38,737 bases of DNA from Betaproteobacteria bacterium RIFCSPLOWO2_12_FULL_64_23 (GCA_001770575.1 MERK01000014.1:1077-39813); one strand, 5' to 3'. Shown: positions 1-7,807, numbered from the stretch's first letter. Made by a program: numbers and translations. The notes: generated by a model not told the origin, from the sequence alone.

Positions 1-294
1 GCGGCAGGCGGCAATCGCGGCCGGTCGCATCCCAGGCCTGCGGCCATGACCCCTGGCCCTGTTCATGCCGCCGCCTCCGTTCCCTTATCGTGTTTCGAAC
101 GTAAGCGCTGTCGGCGGCTGGCGGCAATCGCGGCCGGTCGCATCCCCGCTGCGCGGGGCCCCTGCTCCCTGCTCATGCCGCCGCCTCCGTTGCTGAGCCT
201 CGGCTCGAACCCAGGCGCTGTCGGCGGCTGGCGGCAATCGCGGCCGGTCGCATCCCCGCTGCGCGGGGCCCCTGCTCCCTGCTCATGCCGCCCC
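1..294. repeat. ~110-bp tandem repeat overlapping the 3' end of rfbB, about 2.6 copies
   Basis: The block containing GGCGGCAATCGCGGCCGG recurs at about 8, 121 and 231, giving periods of about 113 and 110 bp. The last two copies are nearly identical. The copy at the left edge is more diverged in its middle and may continue outside the window. Each unit carries CTGCTCATGCCGCC; in the rightmost unit this supplies the TGA stop of the dehydratase gene (283-285). On the minus strand each unit begins with ATGA, so short ORFs of about 37 codons chain from unit to unit. The period is not a multiple of three, and I see no recognisable protein in them. Origin unknown. Confidence 0.8.
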
Positions 295-1347
295 CCTTTC
301 CTGATAATTCGCGCTCACCCATTTTTGATACTCGCCCGAGGTCACCGAAAGCGCCCACTCCGCATGGGCGAGGTACCAGCTGACCGTCCTGCGAAGGCCG
401 CCGGCGAAATTCTCCGCCGGCTGCCAGCCGAGTTCGCGACGCATCTTGCTTGCGTCGATGGCATAGCGCCGGTCATGGCCCGGGCGGTCCTTGACATAGG
501 TGATGAGCGAGGCGTAGGGCTTTGCCGCCGGGCGCAGCTCGTCCAGCACGGCGCAAAGCGTCTGCACCACTTCGAGATTGTTCTTTTCGCTGCTGCCGCC
601 GATATTATACACCTCTCCCGGCCGCCCCGCCTCCAGGACCTTGCGCACGCCGCCGCAATGATCGTCGACATGGAGCCAGTCGCGCACATTCTTCCCGTCG
701 CCATAGACCGGAATCGCCTTGCCCGCGAGCGCATTCAGGATCACCAGGGGAATCAGCTTTTCCGGGAACTGAAACGGGCCGTAGTTGTTGGAGCAGTTGG
801 TGGTGAGCGTCGGCAGGCCGTAGGTGTGATGGTACGCCCGCACCATGTGATCGGCGGCGGCCTTGGACGCGGCATAAGGGCTGTTCGGCGCGTAGGCGGT
901 GGTTTCGCGAAACGGCGCGTCGCCGGCGGCGAGCGAGCCGTAGACCTCGTCGGTGGACACCTGCAGGAAGCGAAACCTGCGCTTCGCTTCGTCGCTGAGC
1001 CCGCTCCAGTGGGCGCGCGCGGCTTGCAGCAGGTTGAACGTGCCGTGGATATTGGTGCGCACGAACTCGGCCGGCCCGAGTATGGAGCGGTCCACGTGGC
1101 TCTCGGCGGCGAAGTTGAGCACGGCGCGCGGCTGGTGTTCGCGCAGCAGCCGCGCCACCAGCTCGGCGTCGTCGATGTCGCCGCGCACGAAGACGTGCCG
1201 CGCATCGCCGCGCAGTTGGTCGAGATTGCGCAGATTGCCGGCGTAAGTGAGCTTGTCGAGGTTGACGACGGGCTCGTCCTGCGCCGCCAGCCATTGCAGT
1301 ACGAAATTGGAGCCGATGAAACCGGCTCCGCCGGTAACTAGAATCAA
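283..1347 (-). CDS. rfbB: dTDP-glucose 4,6-dehydratase
   Basis: This 354-residue short-chain dehydrogenase converts dTDP-glucose to dTDP-4-keto-6-deoxyglucose, the step that commits sugar to dTDP-rhamnose and related deoxysugars for surface polysaccharides. The N-terminal NAD-binding motif is GGAGFIG. The family-specific STDEVYG carries the catalytic Asp-Glu pair, and the catalytic Tyr and Lys are in YAASK. Length is normal. The start is TTG at 1347, preceded by GGAG about ten bases upstream; no ATG fits better. The stop lies inside a ~110-bp tandem repeat, so the last residues may have been reshaped by it. The usual partners rfbA, rfbC and rfbD are not visible and could lie to the left. Confidence 0.93.
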   Translation of the reverse strand: MILVTGGAGFIGSNFVLQWLAAQDEPVVNLDKLTYAGNLRNLDQLRGDARHVFVRGDIDDAELVARLLREHQPRAVLNFAAESHVDRSILGPAEFVRTNIHGTFNLLQAARAHWSGLSDEAKRRFRFLQVSTDEVYGSLAAGDAPFRETTAYAPNSPYAASKAAADHMVRAYHHTYGLPTLTTNCSNNYGPFQFPEKLIPLVILNALAGKAIPVYGDGKNVRDWLHVDDHCGGVRKVLEAGRPGEVYNIGGSSEKNNLEVVQTLCAVLDELRPAAKPYASLITYVKDRPGHDRRYAIDASKMRRELGWQPAENFAGGLRRTVSWYLAHAEWALSVTSGEYQKWVSANYQERGAA

Positions 1348-1376
1348 GTGGCGCTCCGCGCGGGTGAACAGCCGGC

Positions 1377-1382
1377 ATTATA
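1377..1382 (-). promoter_or_regulatory. Candidate -10 box for rfbB
   Basis: The minus strand reads TATAAT about 30 bp before the TTG start of the dehydratase gene. I see no good -35 at 16-18 bp spacing, so this is tentative. Confidence 0.3.
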
Positions 1383-1455
1383 GCTTTCGCCGGAAAGCAA
1401 TTGCTTTCTCAATCGATAGCCGAGACTTGCAGCGGAAGTTCGCGAATGTCAGGCC

Positions 1456-1641
1456 GTGGGAGCGAGCTTGCCGTGGGAGCGAGCTTGCTCGCGAATATCA
1501 TGCCGTAGGAGCGAGCTTGCTCGCGAATGTCAGGCCGTAGGAGCGAGCCTGCCGTAGGAGCGAGCTTGCTCGCGAATATCATGCCGTGGGAGCGAGCCTG
1601 CTCGCGAATATCATGCCGTAGGAGCGAGCCTGCGCCCGAAG
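1456..1641. repeat. Left REP array, seven units
   Basis: Seven units begin GTGGGAGCGAGC or GTAGGAGCGAGC, at 1456, 1473, 1505, 1537, 1554, 1586 and 1618. Complete units are 32 bp and contain the palindromic core GAGCGAGCTTGCTCGCGA, followed by AATATCATGCC or AATGTCAGGCC. Two are shortened to 17 bp. The spacing 17+32+32 occurs twice, so the array is a duplicated 81-bp block plus a decaying eighth end. The array fills the gap between rfbB and the RAYT gene and lies 3' of the latter. Such palindromes are typical REP sequences moved by RAYT proteins. Confidence 0.9.
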
Positions 1642-1675
1642 GAGGTCCTAGGGGAGCTCGCGAACATCCTCCAAA

Positions 1676-2131
1676 TTACAGCCAGACGGCATCCCACAAG
1701 GGGTAATCGCCAACCGTTGTGACCAAGCCCGCGCGAACCGGATTGGCCACGACATACCTCGCCACATCCTTGATATCTTCGTCTTCACGCAGTGCGTGGT
1801 CATGATACCCGGCCTGCCAGAGTGCAGAATTACCAAGAGTTGCCCGATTTACCGCTATTGCGCTGCGTGATTTCACCCGCTGCATCAGACGAGCCAGCGA
1901 TCCTTGCCGTAATATGCAGAGCCAATGGAAGTGATCCGGCATCACTACCCAAGCCAGGGAATCGGCGATACCGAGTTCCTCGGCCATTCTGAATTCCTGC
2001 ACCACCAATCGCCCCAATCTCCAGTCTGCGAACACAGGCACACGATCCATGCACACCGAGGTCACAAGATAGGCGCGGCCTATTTCGGAGTACCGACCCC
2101 TGCGCAAATCGCTTGAATGTGCATGCGCCAC
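1676..2131 (-). CDS. REP-associated tyrosine transposase (RAYT, Y1_Tnp family)
   Basis: This protein of about 151 residues is related to IS200/IS605 Y1 transposases. RAYTs cut REP palindromes as single-stranded DNA and are thought to spread them within the host genome. Visible signatures are the HUH motif MPDHFHW (His67, His69), an early RGRYSEIGRAYLVT block, WQAGYHDH, and RYVVANPVRAG, whose Tyr126 is the likely nucleophile. I chose GTG at 2131 because the family homology begins just after it. The frame stays open upstream through the REP array to 2815, but that part is translated palindrome and antisense ZIP gene. REP arrays in opposite orientations flank the gene, as expected for a RAYT locus. 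It appears intact. Confidence 0.88.
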   Translation of the reverse strand: MAHAHSSDLRRGRYSEIGRAYLVTSVCMDRVPVFADWRLGRLVVQEFRMAEELGIADSLAWVVMPDHFHWLCILRQGSLARLMQRVKSRSAIAVNRATLGNSALWQAGYHDHALREDEDIKDVARYVVANPVRAGLVTTVGDYPLWDAVWL

Positions 2132-2138
2132 TATGGGG

Positions 2139-2290
2139 ATTCGTTCGCGAGCAAGCTCGCTCCCACACCGGATTCGGGATTCGTTCGCGAGCAAGCTCGC
2201 TCCCACACCGGATTCGGGATTCGTTCGCGAGCAAGCTCGCTCCCACACCGGATTCGGGATTCGTTCGCGAGCAAGCTCGCTCCCACACCG
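2139..2290. repeat. Right REP array, four units of exactly 40 bp
   Basis: TTCGCGAGCAAGCTCGCTCC recurs with exact 40-bp spacing, its TCGTTCGCGA part starting at 2141, 2181, 2221 and 2261. It is followed by CACACCGGATTCGGGATTCG, and the four copies are nearly perfect. The core is the reverse complement of the core in the array at 1456-1641, so the two arrays face each other across the RAYT gene. The array ends two bases before the ZIP transporter stop codon. Confidence 0.92.
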
Positions 2291-2292
2291 TT

Positions 2293-3072
2293 CTACCCGC
2301 CCCAATTCCGCGTGAGATAACCGGCCAGCCAGATCGAACCGACGCCGAGGGCGATCAGCACCGATTGCGACAGCGTGGCGCGCAGTTCGGGGCGCTTGTG
2401 CAGCCCGGGGATCAGGTCGGCCACCGCGACATAGATCATGCTGGCGGCGGCGAGCGCGATAAAGATCGGCACCCATTCCTGCAGCGCCTGCAGCGCGAAG
2501 TAGGCAAGCAGCCCGCCGGCGAGCATGGCGAAGCTCGACAGCAAGTTGAGCATGAAGGCGCGCATGCGGCTGTAGCCCGAGTGCAGCAGGATCAGGAAAT
2601 CGCCCACCTCCTGCGGGATCTCGTGCGCGATGATCGCCAGCGCGGTGACGATGCCGAGCTGGGTGTTCTCCAGGAACGCGGCGGCGACGAGGATGCCGTC
2701 GACGAAATTGTGAAAGCTGTCGCCGATGAGTATCAGCATGCCGCTGCGTCCCTGGTCGTGCGCGTCGGCGTGCTGGTCGTGCACGTCGCAGTCTTCGACG
2801 TGGCAGTGGCGCCATAGCACCAGTTTTTCCAGGATGAAGAAACCGAAAATGCCGGCGAGGATGGTGGCGGCGACGCTGTGTACGCTCATGGCGCCCTCGA
2901 ACGCATGCGGCAGCAGTTCGAGGAAGGCCGCGCCGAGCAGGGCGCCGATGGCGTAGCTGACCAGTATCGGCACCCAGGCCGCGCGCGCGGTCAGCGCGAA
3001 CAGCGCCGCGCAGGCGACCGACAGCACTCCGCCCAACAGGCTCGCCGCGGTGATCCAGGCCAGAGTCGACAT
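2293..3072 (-). CDS. ZIP family divalent metal transporter
   Basis: This 259-residue inner-membrane protein of the ZIP family probably imports zinc or another divalent cation. Eight hydrophobic segments are plausible. The family's metal-binding helices are seen as HNFVDG and HEIPQE. A histidine- and aspartate-rich loop (HCHVEDCDVHDQHADAHDQ) lies between the early and late helices, as is common in ZIP proteins. It starts at ATG 3072 and its stop abuts a REP array. pgeF ends 19 bp upstream on the same strand, so it may be co-transcribed with rluD-pgeF. Metal specificity cannot be read from the sequence. Confidence 0.85.
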   Translation of the reverse strand: MSTLAWITAASLLGGVLSVACAALFALTARAAWVPILVSYAIGALLGAAFLELLPHAFEGAMSVHSVAATILAGIFGFFILEKLVLWRHCHVEDCDVHDQHADAHDQGRSGMLILIGDSFHNFVDGILVAAAFLENTQLGIVTALAIIAHEIPQEVGDFLILLHSGYSRMRAFMLNLLSSFAMLAGGLLAYFALQALQEWVPIFIALAAASMIYVAVADLIPGLHKRPELRATLSQSVLIALGVGSIWLAGYLTRNWGG

Positions 3073-3091
3073 GTTCAGGTTTCCATCCGCA

Positions 3092-3835
3092 TTATTGGAT
3101 CCAAATCAGGCTCGCCATGCGCCCGGTGGCGCCGTCGCGGCGATAAGAATAAAAGCGCTCGCGCTCGGTGTAGGTGCAATAGCCGCCGCCGTAGATCCTG
3201 AGCACGCCGCTCCACGCGAGGCGCCGGCGCGCGAGCGCATACAGGTCGGCGCAGAACTTGCCCGGCCCGCCCGGCGCAAACGCGTCCCCGGACCCGGCCT
3301 CGCCCCCGGGGTCGGCCGCGATGAAAGCCGCGCGCACCTCAGCGCCGACTTCATACGCCGCAGGCCCGATCGCAGGCCCGAAATAGGCGAGCAGCGCCTC
3401 GGGCGGCCGATCCATGGCCTGCAGCGTCCGCTCGATCACGCCGGAGCAAAGCCCGCGCCAGCCCGCATGCACCGCCGCCACGATCGTGCCCTCCTCGTCG
3501 CATAGGAGCAGCGGCAGGCAATCCGCGGTCAGCGCCGCGCACACTCTCCCCGGCCGGCGCGCGAGCGCCGCATCGGCTTCGGGGCTGCCTTCCACGGTAT
3601 CGGCCTCGACCACCGTCGTTCCATGCACCTGGCGCAGCCACAGCGGCTCGGCCGGCAGCCATTGCCTCAGGCTGGCGCGGTTGCGCGCCACGGCTTCGGC
3701 GTCGTCGCCCGAGCGCAGGCCTAAGTTGAGGCCGGCGTAGGCGCCGCGGCTGGCGCCGCCGGCACGCGTGGTGATGAGCGCGCGCACGCCAGCCGGCGCG
3801 GGCCAGTCGGGCACGATCCAGCCGTGAGAGTTCAT
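3092..3835 (-). CDS. pgeF: Peptidoglycan editing factor / multicopper polyphenol oxidase-like (YfiH family)
   Basis: This 247-residue protein belongs to the YfiH/DUF152 family. Members have been linked to correcting peptidoglycan stem peptides and also described as laccase-like or purine nucleoside-active enzymes; the cell-wall role is best supported in enterobacteria. The conserved metal/catalytic residues are His71 (VHGTT), Cys106 (TADCLPLLL) and His123 (HAGWRG). I chose ATG 3835 because it overlaps the rluD stop as ATGA, implying translational coupling, and because family homology starts at NSHGWIVPDW. The ORF can be extended upstream to 3886, but that part is rluD in another frame. The rluD-pgeF pairing is common in proteobacteria. 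Confidence 0.9.
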   Translation of the reverse strand: MNSHGWIVPDWPAPAGVRALITTRAGGASRGAYAGLNLGLRSGDDAEAVARNRASLRQWLPAEPLWLRQVHGTTVVEADTVEGSPEADAALARRPGRVCAALTADCLPLLLCDEEGTIVAAVHAGWRGLCSGVIERTLQAMDRPPEALLAYFGPAIGPAAYEVGAEVRAAFIAADPGGEAGSGDAFAPGGPGKFCADLYALARRRLAWSGVLRIYGGGYCTYTERERFYSYRRDGATGRMASLIWIQ

Positions 3836-4800
3836 TCCATTCGGCTCAGCAGAGCGCGCAGGTCCGCAGGCAGCGGCGCCTCCCATTGCATCGCCGCGCC
3901 GCTCAGCGGATGCACCAGGCCGAGGCGGTAGGCGTGCAGCGCCTGGCGTTTGAAACTCGCCAGCGGCCCCGGCGCGTTATTGTGGCAAACCCGGCGCCCG
4001 GCGCGATAGACCGGATCTCCCACCAGCGGATGGCCGATCGACTGCAGGTGCACGCGGATCTGGTGCGTGCGTCCGGTATCGAGGCTGCACTCGAGCAGGG
4101 TCGCATTCGCGTAGCGCTCGAGCACGCGGTAATGGGTGCGCGCCGCCCTGCCGCGCTCGGTCACCGCCATGCGCGTGCGCTGGGTCTGGTGCCGGCCTAT
4201 GGGCGCATCGACCGAACCGTCGCGCGCAACCACGCCGTGCGCCAGCGCGAGGTACTGGCGCACTACCGTGCGCGCCTGCAACTGGCGCACCAGGTCGGTC
4301 TGCGCTTCCAGCGTCTTCGCCACGACCAGCAGGCCGCTGGTATCTTTATCCAGACGGTGCACTATGCCCGCGCGGGGAATGGCTGCGAGCGGCGGGTGAT
4401 GATGCAGCAGCCCGTTGAGCAGCGTGCCCTGCCAATTGCCGCTGCCCGGATGCACCACCAGCCCGGCCGGCTTGTTGAGCACCAGCAGCGCGGCGTCCTC
4501 ATGCACGATTTCGAGTGCTATCGCCTCGGCCTGCCGGGCCGCGTCCCGCGCTTCGGCTTGCAGCGCGAGCGAAACGCGCTCCCCGCCCCAGACCTTGCGC
4601 TTGGCTTCGACCGCGGCATGGTTGAGCATCACCTGGCCCTGCTTGACCCAGGCGGCCAGGCGGCTGCGCGAATGCTCCGGAAACATCCGCACCAGGGCCT
4701 GGTCAAAGCGCATTCCGGCGCAATCGGCGGGAACCTTCCGCTCCTGACCCTCGACTGCGCTATAATTTTGCGTTTCCTTTATATCCGTGACGGCCATCAT
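3832..4800 (-). CDS. rluD: 23S rRNA pseudouridine synthase RluD
   Basis: RluD modifies uridines 1911, 1915 and 1917 (E. coli numbering) in helix 69 of 23S rRNA. The protein has an N-terminal S4 RNA-binding domain (about residues 26-90) and the RluA-type catalytic domain with HRLDKDTSG, whose Asp151 is the nucleophile. RTHQIRVH and GDPVYR are also present. Two adjacent ATGs are available, at 4800 and 4797. The first overlaps the ATG of divergent bamD, so 4797 may be the real start. The downstream pgeF overlaps the stop by ATGA. Confidence 0.93.
   Translation of the reverse strand: MMAVTDIKETQNYSAVEGQERKVPADCAGMRFDQALVRMFPEHSRSRLAAWVKQGQVMLNHAAVEAKRKVWGGERVSLALQAEARDAARQAEAIALEIVHEDAALLVLNKPAGLVVHPGSGNWQGTLLNGLLHHHPPLAAIPRAGIVHRLDKDTSGLLVVAKTLEAQTDLVRQLQARTVVRQYLALAHGVVARDGSVDAPIGRHQTQRTRMAVTERGRAARTHYRVLERYANATLLECSLDTGRTHQIRVHLQSIGHPLVGDPVYRAGRRVCHNNAPGPLASFKRQALHAYRLGLVHPLSGAAMQWEAPLPADLRALLSRME
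4761..4766 (+). promoter_or_regulatory. Candidate -10 box for bamD, inside rluD
   Basis: A perfect TATAAT lies 32 bp before the bamD ATG, within the first codons of rluD on the other strand. The -35 region is weak. The two genes have no intergenic DNA, so the bamD promoter must lie inside rluD. Confidence 0.45.
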
Positions 4801-5596
4801 GCATCGTAGTTTAGCGGTATTCCTGGCCCTGCTGTTGGGCGCCTGCGGTTTGCTGCCCGAAGTGAAAGATGAAACTGCGGGCTTGTCCGCCGAAAAACTC
4901 TACGCCGAAGCCAAAGACGAGATCGCGCAGGGCGGCTACACCAGGGCGATCAAGTTTCTGGAGAAGCTCGAAGCCCGCTATCCCTACGGCCGCTACGCGC
5001 AGCAGGCGCAAATCGAGTTGGCCTACGTCCACTTCAAGGACGGCGACCAAACCTCGGCCATCGCCGCCGCCGACCGCTTCATCAAACTGCATCCGAACCA
5101 CCCCAACGTCGATTACGTTTATTATTTGAAGGGCCTGGTCAATTTCAACGAGGACCGCGGGCTGTTGGGCAGATTCGGCAAGCAGGACCTGACCGAGCGC
5201 GACCCCAAGGCGGCACGCGACTCCTTCGACGCATTCAAGCAACTCGTCACGCGCTATCCGGACAGCAAGTACACGCCGGATGCGATTGCGCGCATGAAGT
5301 ATCTGGTGAACGCGCTCGCCTCGCACGAAGTCCACGTCGCGCACTATTACATGAAGCGCGGCGCCTACGTCGCGGCGGCGAACCGCGCGCAATACGCACT
5401 GCTGAATTACCCGCAGGCGCCGGCAGTCGAGGAAGCGCTGTTCGTCATGGTGAAGGCCTACGATGCGATGGGCATGACCGATTTGCGCGACGACGCCGAC
5501 CGCGTGATGCACAAGAATTTCCCCGATAGCCCCTATTTAAAAGGCACCGCCGGCAAGAAAGACCCGTGGTGGATGCTTTGGGGGAATGCCTGGTAG
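4799..5596 (+). CDS. bamD: Outer membrane assembly lipoprotein BamD
   Basis: BamD is an essential lipoprotein of the beta-barrel assembly machine and works with BamA at the inner face of the outer membrane. From ATG 4799 the 265-residue product has a short signal peptide with lipobox LGAC (lipidated Cys16), then tetratricopeptide helices including AEAKDEIAQGGYTRAIKFL and RYPYGRYAQQAQIELAY. A GTG four codons upstream (4787) is possible, but the ATG gives a normal lipoprotein leader. It is divergent from rluD with overlapping start codons. REP elements follow the stop. Confidence 0.95.
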   Translation: MHRSLAVFLALLLGACGLLPEVKDETAGLSAEKLYAEAKDEIAQGGYTRAIKFLEKLEARYPYGRYAQQAQIELAYVHFKDGDQTSAIAAADRFIKLHPNHPNVDYVYYLKGLVNFNEDRGLLGRFGKQDLTERDPKAARDSFDAFKQLVTRYPDSKYTPDAIARMKYLVNALASHEVHVAHYYMKRGAYVAAANRAQYALLNYPQAPAVEEALFVMVKAYDAMGMTDLRDDADRVMHKNFPDSPYLKGTAGKKDPWWMLWGNAW

Positions 5597-5611
5597 GCGC
5601 GAACCGCTTGC

Positions 5612-5730
5612 ATTCGCGAGCAAGCTCGCTCCCACGACAGGCTCGCTCCCACGACAGGCTCGCCCCCACCGCAAGCTCGATCCCACCGCAAGCTCGCTCC
5701 GGTTCTTGTGGGAGCGAGCTTGCTCGCGAT
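5612..5730. repeat. Degraded REP cluster 3' of bamD
   Basis: There is one complete unit (TTCGCGAGCAAGCTCGCTCC, starting near 5613), then fragments GGCTCGCTCCCACGACA, GGCTCGCCCCCACC and GCAAGCTCGATCCCACC, and finally a complete unit in the opposite orientation (5705-5729, CTTGTGGGAGCGAGCTTGC onward). The outer units form an inverted pair. The cluster lies between two convergent genes, a usual REP position. Confidence 0.85.
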
Positions 5731-5757
5731 CCTCCTGCGTCGCGAGCCGAGCGTTTT

Positions 5758-6732
5758 CTAAACCTTGATCCCCTCGTCGCGGATGTAATCGCGAATCACC
5801 GTTTCGACATCCCAGTCGGAAACGAATCCCAGCTTCAGCGCACGCTCGGTGGTAAAGCGCGCAGGCCAGGTCTTGACGATGGCCTGGATGCGCGCATCCG
5901 GTTTCCACTCGACCCGCGCCGCGACCTTGTCGCCGGCGATCTTGCGCAGCGCCTCGACCATCTGCGCCACCGAGGCGGTAATGCCGGGCAAATTCACCAC
6001 GCGATTGACGCCCCAGGCGGCGGACGGCAGCTCGTGGGCATGAATGAAAGCGTCCACCACTTTGCCGGGCGAGAGCAGCCACACGCCGGTCTCGGGACCC
6101 ACCGGGCAGGGCGACATTTCGCCGTTCAGCGGCTCGCGGATAATGCCGCTTGCAAACGAGGACGCGGCGAGGTTGGGCTTGCCCGCGCGCACCACGATGG
6201 TCGGCAGCCGCAGCGAGCGGCCGTCGATGAAGCCTTTGCGGTTGAAATCGGTGGCGAGATACTCGCCGCAAACTTTGTGCGCGCCGTAGGAAGTCTGCGG
6301 GTTGGGCGTGGTGGAATCGTCCAGCACCGGCGGCAGGTCGCCGCCGAACGCCGCCACCGAGCTGGCGAAGACGTAACGCGGCGGCCGCGCCTGCCTGCGG
6401 CAGGCATCGAGCAGGCCGCGCGTGCCGTCCAGGTTTACTCTGATGCCAAGGTCGAAATCGGCTTCGGCGCCGCCGCTCACTACCGCCGCCAAATGGAACA
6501 CCGAGCCGGTGTCCCGGCCGATGGCGTCGGCGAGCAACGCGGTGTTGGTGAAATCGCCTTTCACGCATTTAAGCCGCGCGTCGGTCTGCGCCGGGAACGC
6601 GGTGTCGATCAGCACGATCTGCGCTATCGCCGCCTGCTTGCCGTCCGCGTCTGCGAGCGTGCCGCGTTTGAGCAGGGCTTCGGCCAAGCGGTAGCCCAGG
6701 AATCCGCCGCCGCCGGTGATCAGGATTTTCAT
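5758..6732 (-). CDS. NAD-dependent epimerase/dehydratase, DenD-like (D-erythronate dehydrogenase)
   Basis: This 324-residue extended short-chain dehydrogenase has Rossmann motif GGGGFLG (residues 7-13), Ser125 and the catalytic pair Tyr149/Lys153 (SYGAHK). VVSGGAEADFDLG and the SLRLPTIVVRAGKPN block resemble D-erythronate dehydrogenase, which oxidises four-carbon sugar acids, rather than nucleotide-sugar epimerases. Its partners in that pathway (denK, otnI, otnC) are absent, so the substrate is uncertain. The gene is 51 bp downstream of another epimerase on the same strand and may share its transcript. Start ATG 6732 is well supported by the N-terminal strand. Confidence 0.75.
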   Translation of the reverse strand: MKILITGGGGFLGYRLAEALLKRGTLADADGKQAAIAQIVLIDTAFPAQTDARLKCVKGDFTNTALLADAIGRDTGSVFHLAAVVSGGAEADFDLGIRVNLDGTRGLLDACRRQARPPRYVFASSVAAFGGDLPPVLDDSTTPNPQTSYGAHKVCGEYLATDFNRKGFIDGRSLRLPTIVVRAGKPNLAASSFASGIIREPLNGEMSPCPVGPETGVWLLSPGKVVDAFIHAHELPSAAWGVNRVVNLPGITASVAQMVEALRKIAGDKVAARVEWKPDARIQAIVKTWPARFTTERALKLGFVSDWDVETVIRDYIRDEGIKV

Positions 6733-6783
6733 GATTTCCTCAATTTTTGGTGTGTCGAACCTGCGTGACCTGCACGCCCAGAA

Positions 6784-7797
6784 TCAAACCCGGTAATACG
6801 AACGGTACCATTCGACAAAGCGCGCTATGCCGGCCTCGACCGGCGTGGCCGGTTTGAACCCTACCGCGGCCTCGAGCCGCGTTACGTCGGCGATGGTCTC
6901 GGGCACGTCGCCCGCCTGCAGCGGCAGCAGCTCCAGTTTCGCCTTCTTGCCCAGGCACTGCTCGAGCACCTCGATATAGCGCATGAGCTTTACCGGCCGG
7001 TTGTTGCCGATGTTGTAGATGCGGTAGGGCGCGCTGCTGCTCGAGGGCCTGGGCTCAAGCGCCGACCAGGCCGGGTCCGCTTGCGCCGTCCGGTCTATCA
7101 CCCTCGCGACGCCTTCGACGATGTCGTCCACGTAAGTGAAATCGCGCACCATCTCGCCGCGGTTGAACACCGGTATCGCCTCGCCGGCGAGGATGCCGCG
7201 CGTGAACTTGAACAGCGCCATGTCCGGCCGGCCCCACGGGCCGTAGACGGTGAAAAAGCGCAGACCGGTGCAGGGCAGCCGGTACAGATGGGCGTAGCTG
7301 TGCGCCATCAGCTCGTTCGCTTTTTTGGTCGCCGCGTAGAGCGACACCGGGTGATCGATGTTGTCGTCCTCGGCGAACGGCAGCTTGGCGTTTGCGCCAT
7401 AGACAGAACTCGACGAGGCGAACACGAAGTGGCCGACTTCGGAGCGGCGCGCGCCTTCGATGACGTTGGCGAATCCGACCAGGTTGGCGTCGACATAAGC
7501 GCCGGGATTTTCGATCGAATAGCGCACCCCGGCCTGCGCGGCGAGATGCATGACGGCATCGAACCGGCGCTGCGCGAACAGGCGCGCCATGCGCTCGCGG
7601 TCGGCGATATCGGCTTTTTCGAATTCGAAACCTGAGCAGGCGCTCAGGCGCGCCAACCGCGCCTCTTTCAGGCTGACGTCGTAATAGTCGTTGAGGTTGT
7701 CCAGACCGAGGACGCGGTCGCCGCGTTGCAGCAGCCGCAGCGCAAGCGCTGAACCGATGAAACCTGCAGCGCCGGTTATGAGGATATTCATGGGCAT
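6784..7797 (-). CDS. UDP-glucuronate 4-epimerase-like NAD-dependent epimerase
   Basis: This 337-residue nucleotide-sugar epimerase interconverts UDP-glucuronate and UDP-galacturonate in characterised relatives (CapI, WcvA type), supplying capsule or lipopolysaccharide precursors. It shows GAAGFIG, NLNDYYDVSLK (typical of this subfamily), SSSSVYG, the catalytic SLYAATKK, and RFFTVYGPWGRPDMA. Two starts are possible, ATG 7797 and ATG 7791; neither has a clear ribosome site. Upstream is a 165-bp inverted-repeat element. It may form a two-gene unit with the DenD-like gene; no glycosyltransferase or capsule exporter is next to it. Confidence 0.82.
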   Translation of the reverse strand: MPMNILITGAAGFIGSALALRLLQRGDRVLGLDNLNDYYDVSLKEARLARLSACSGFEFEKADIADRERMARLFAQRRFDAVMHLAAQAGVRYSIENPGAYVDANLVGFANVIEGARRSEVGHFVFASSSSVYGANAKLPFAEDDNIDHPVSLYAATKKANELMAHSYAHLYRLPCTGLRFFTVYGPWGRPDMALFKFTRGILAGEAIPVFNRGEMVRDFTYVDDIVEGVARVIDRTAQADPAWSALEPRPSSSSAPYRIYNIGNNRPVKLMRYIEVLEQCLGKKAKLELLPLQAGDVPETIADVTRLEAAVGFKPATPVEAGIARFVEWYRSYYRV

Positions 7798-7807
7798 CTT
7801 CAGGACT

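Noticed and set aside
46..1341. 431-codon plus-strand ORF opposite rfbB
   Set aside because: It is an antisense shadow of rfbB plus the tandem repeat; rfbB has complete catalytic motifs.
1456..1641. CRISPR array
   Set aside because: The repeats are palindromic REP units with irregular 17/32-bp spacing and no unique spacers or cas genes.
2132..2815. N-terminal extension of the RAYT frame giving a 379-residue fusion
   Set aside because: The extension reads through REP palindromes and the antisense of the ZIP transporter gene, with low-complexity Arg/Ala sequence and no homology.
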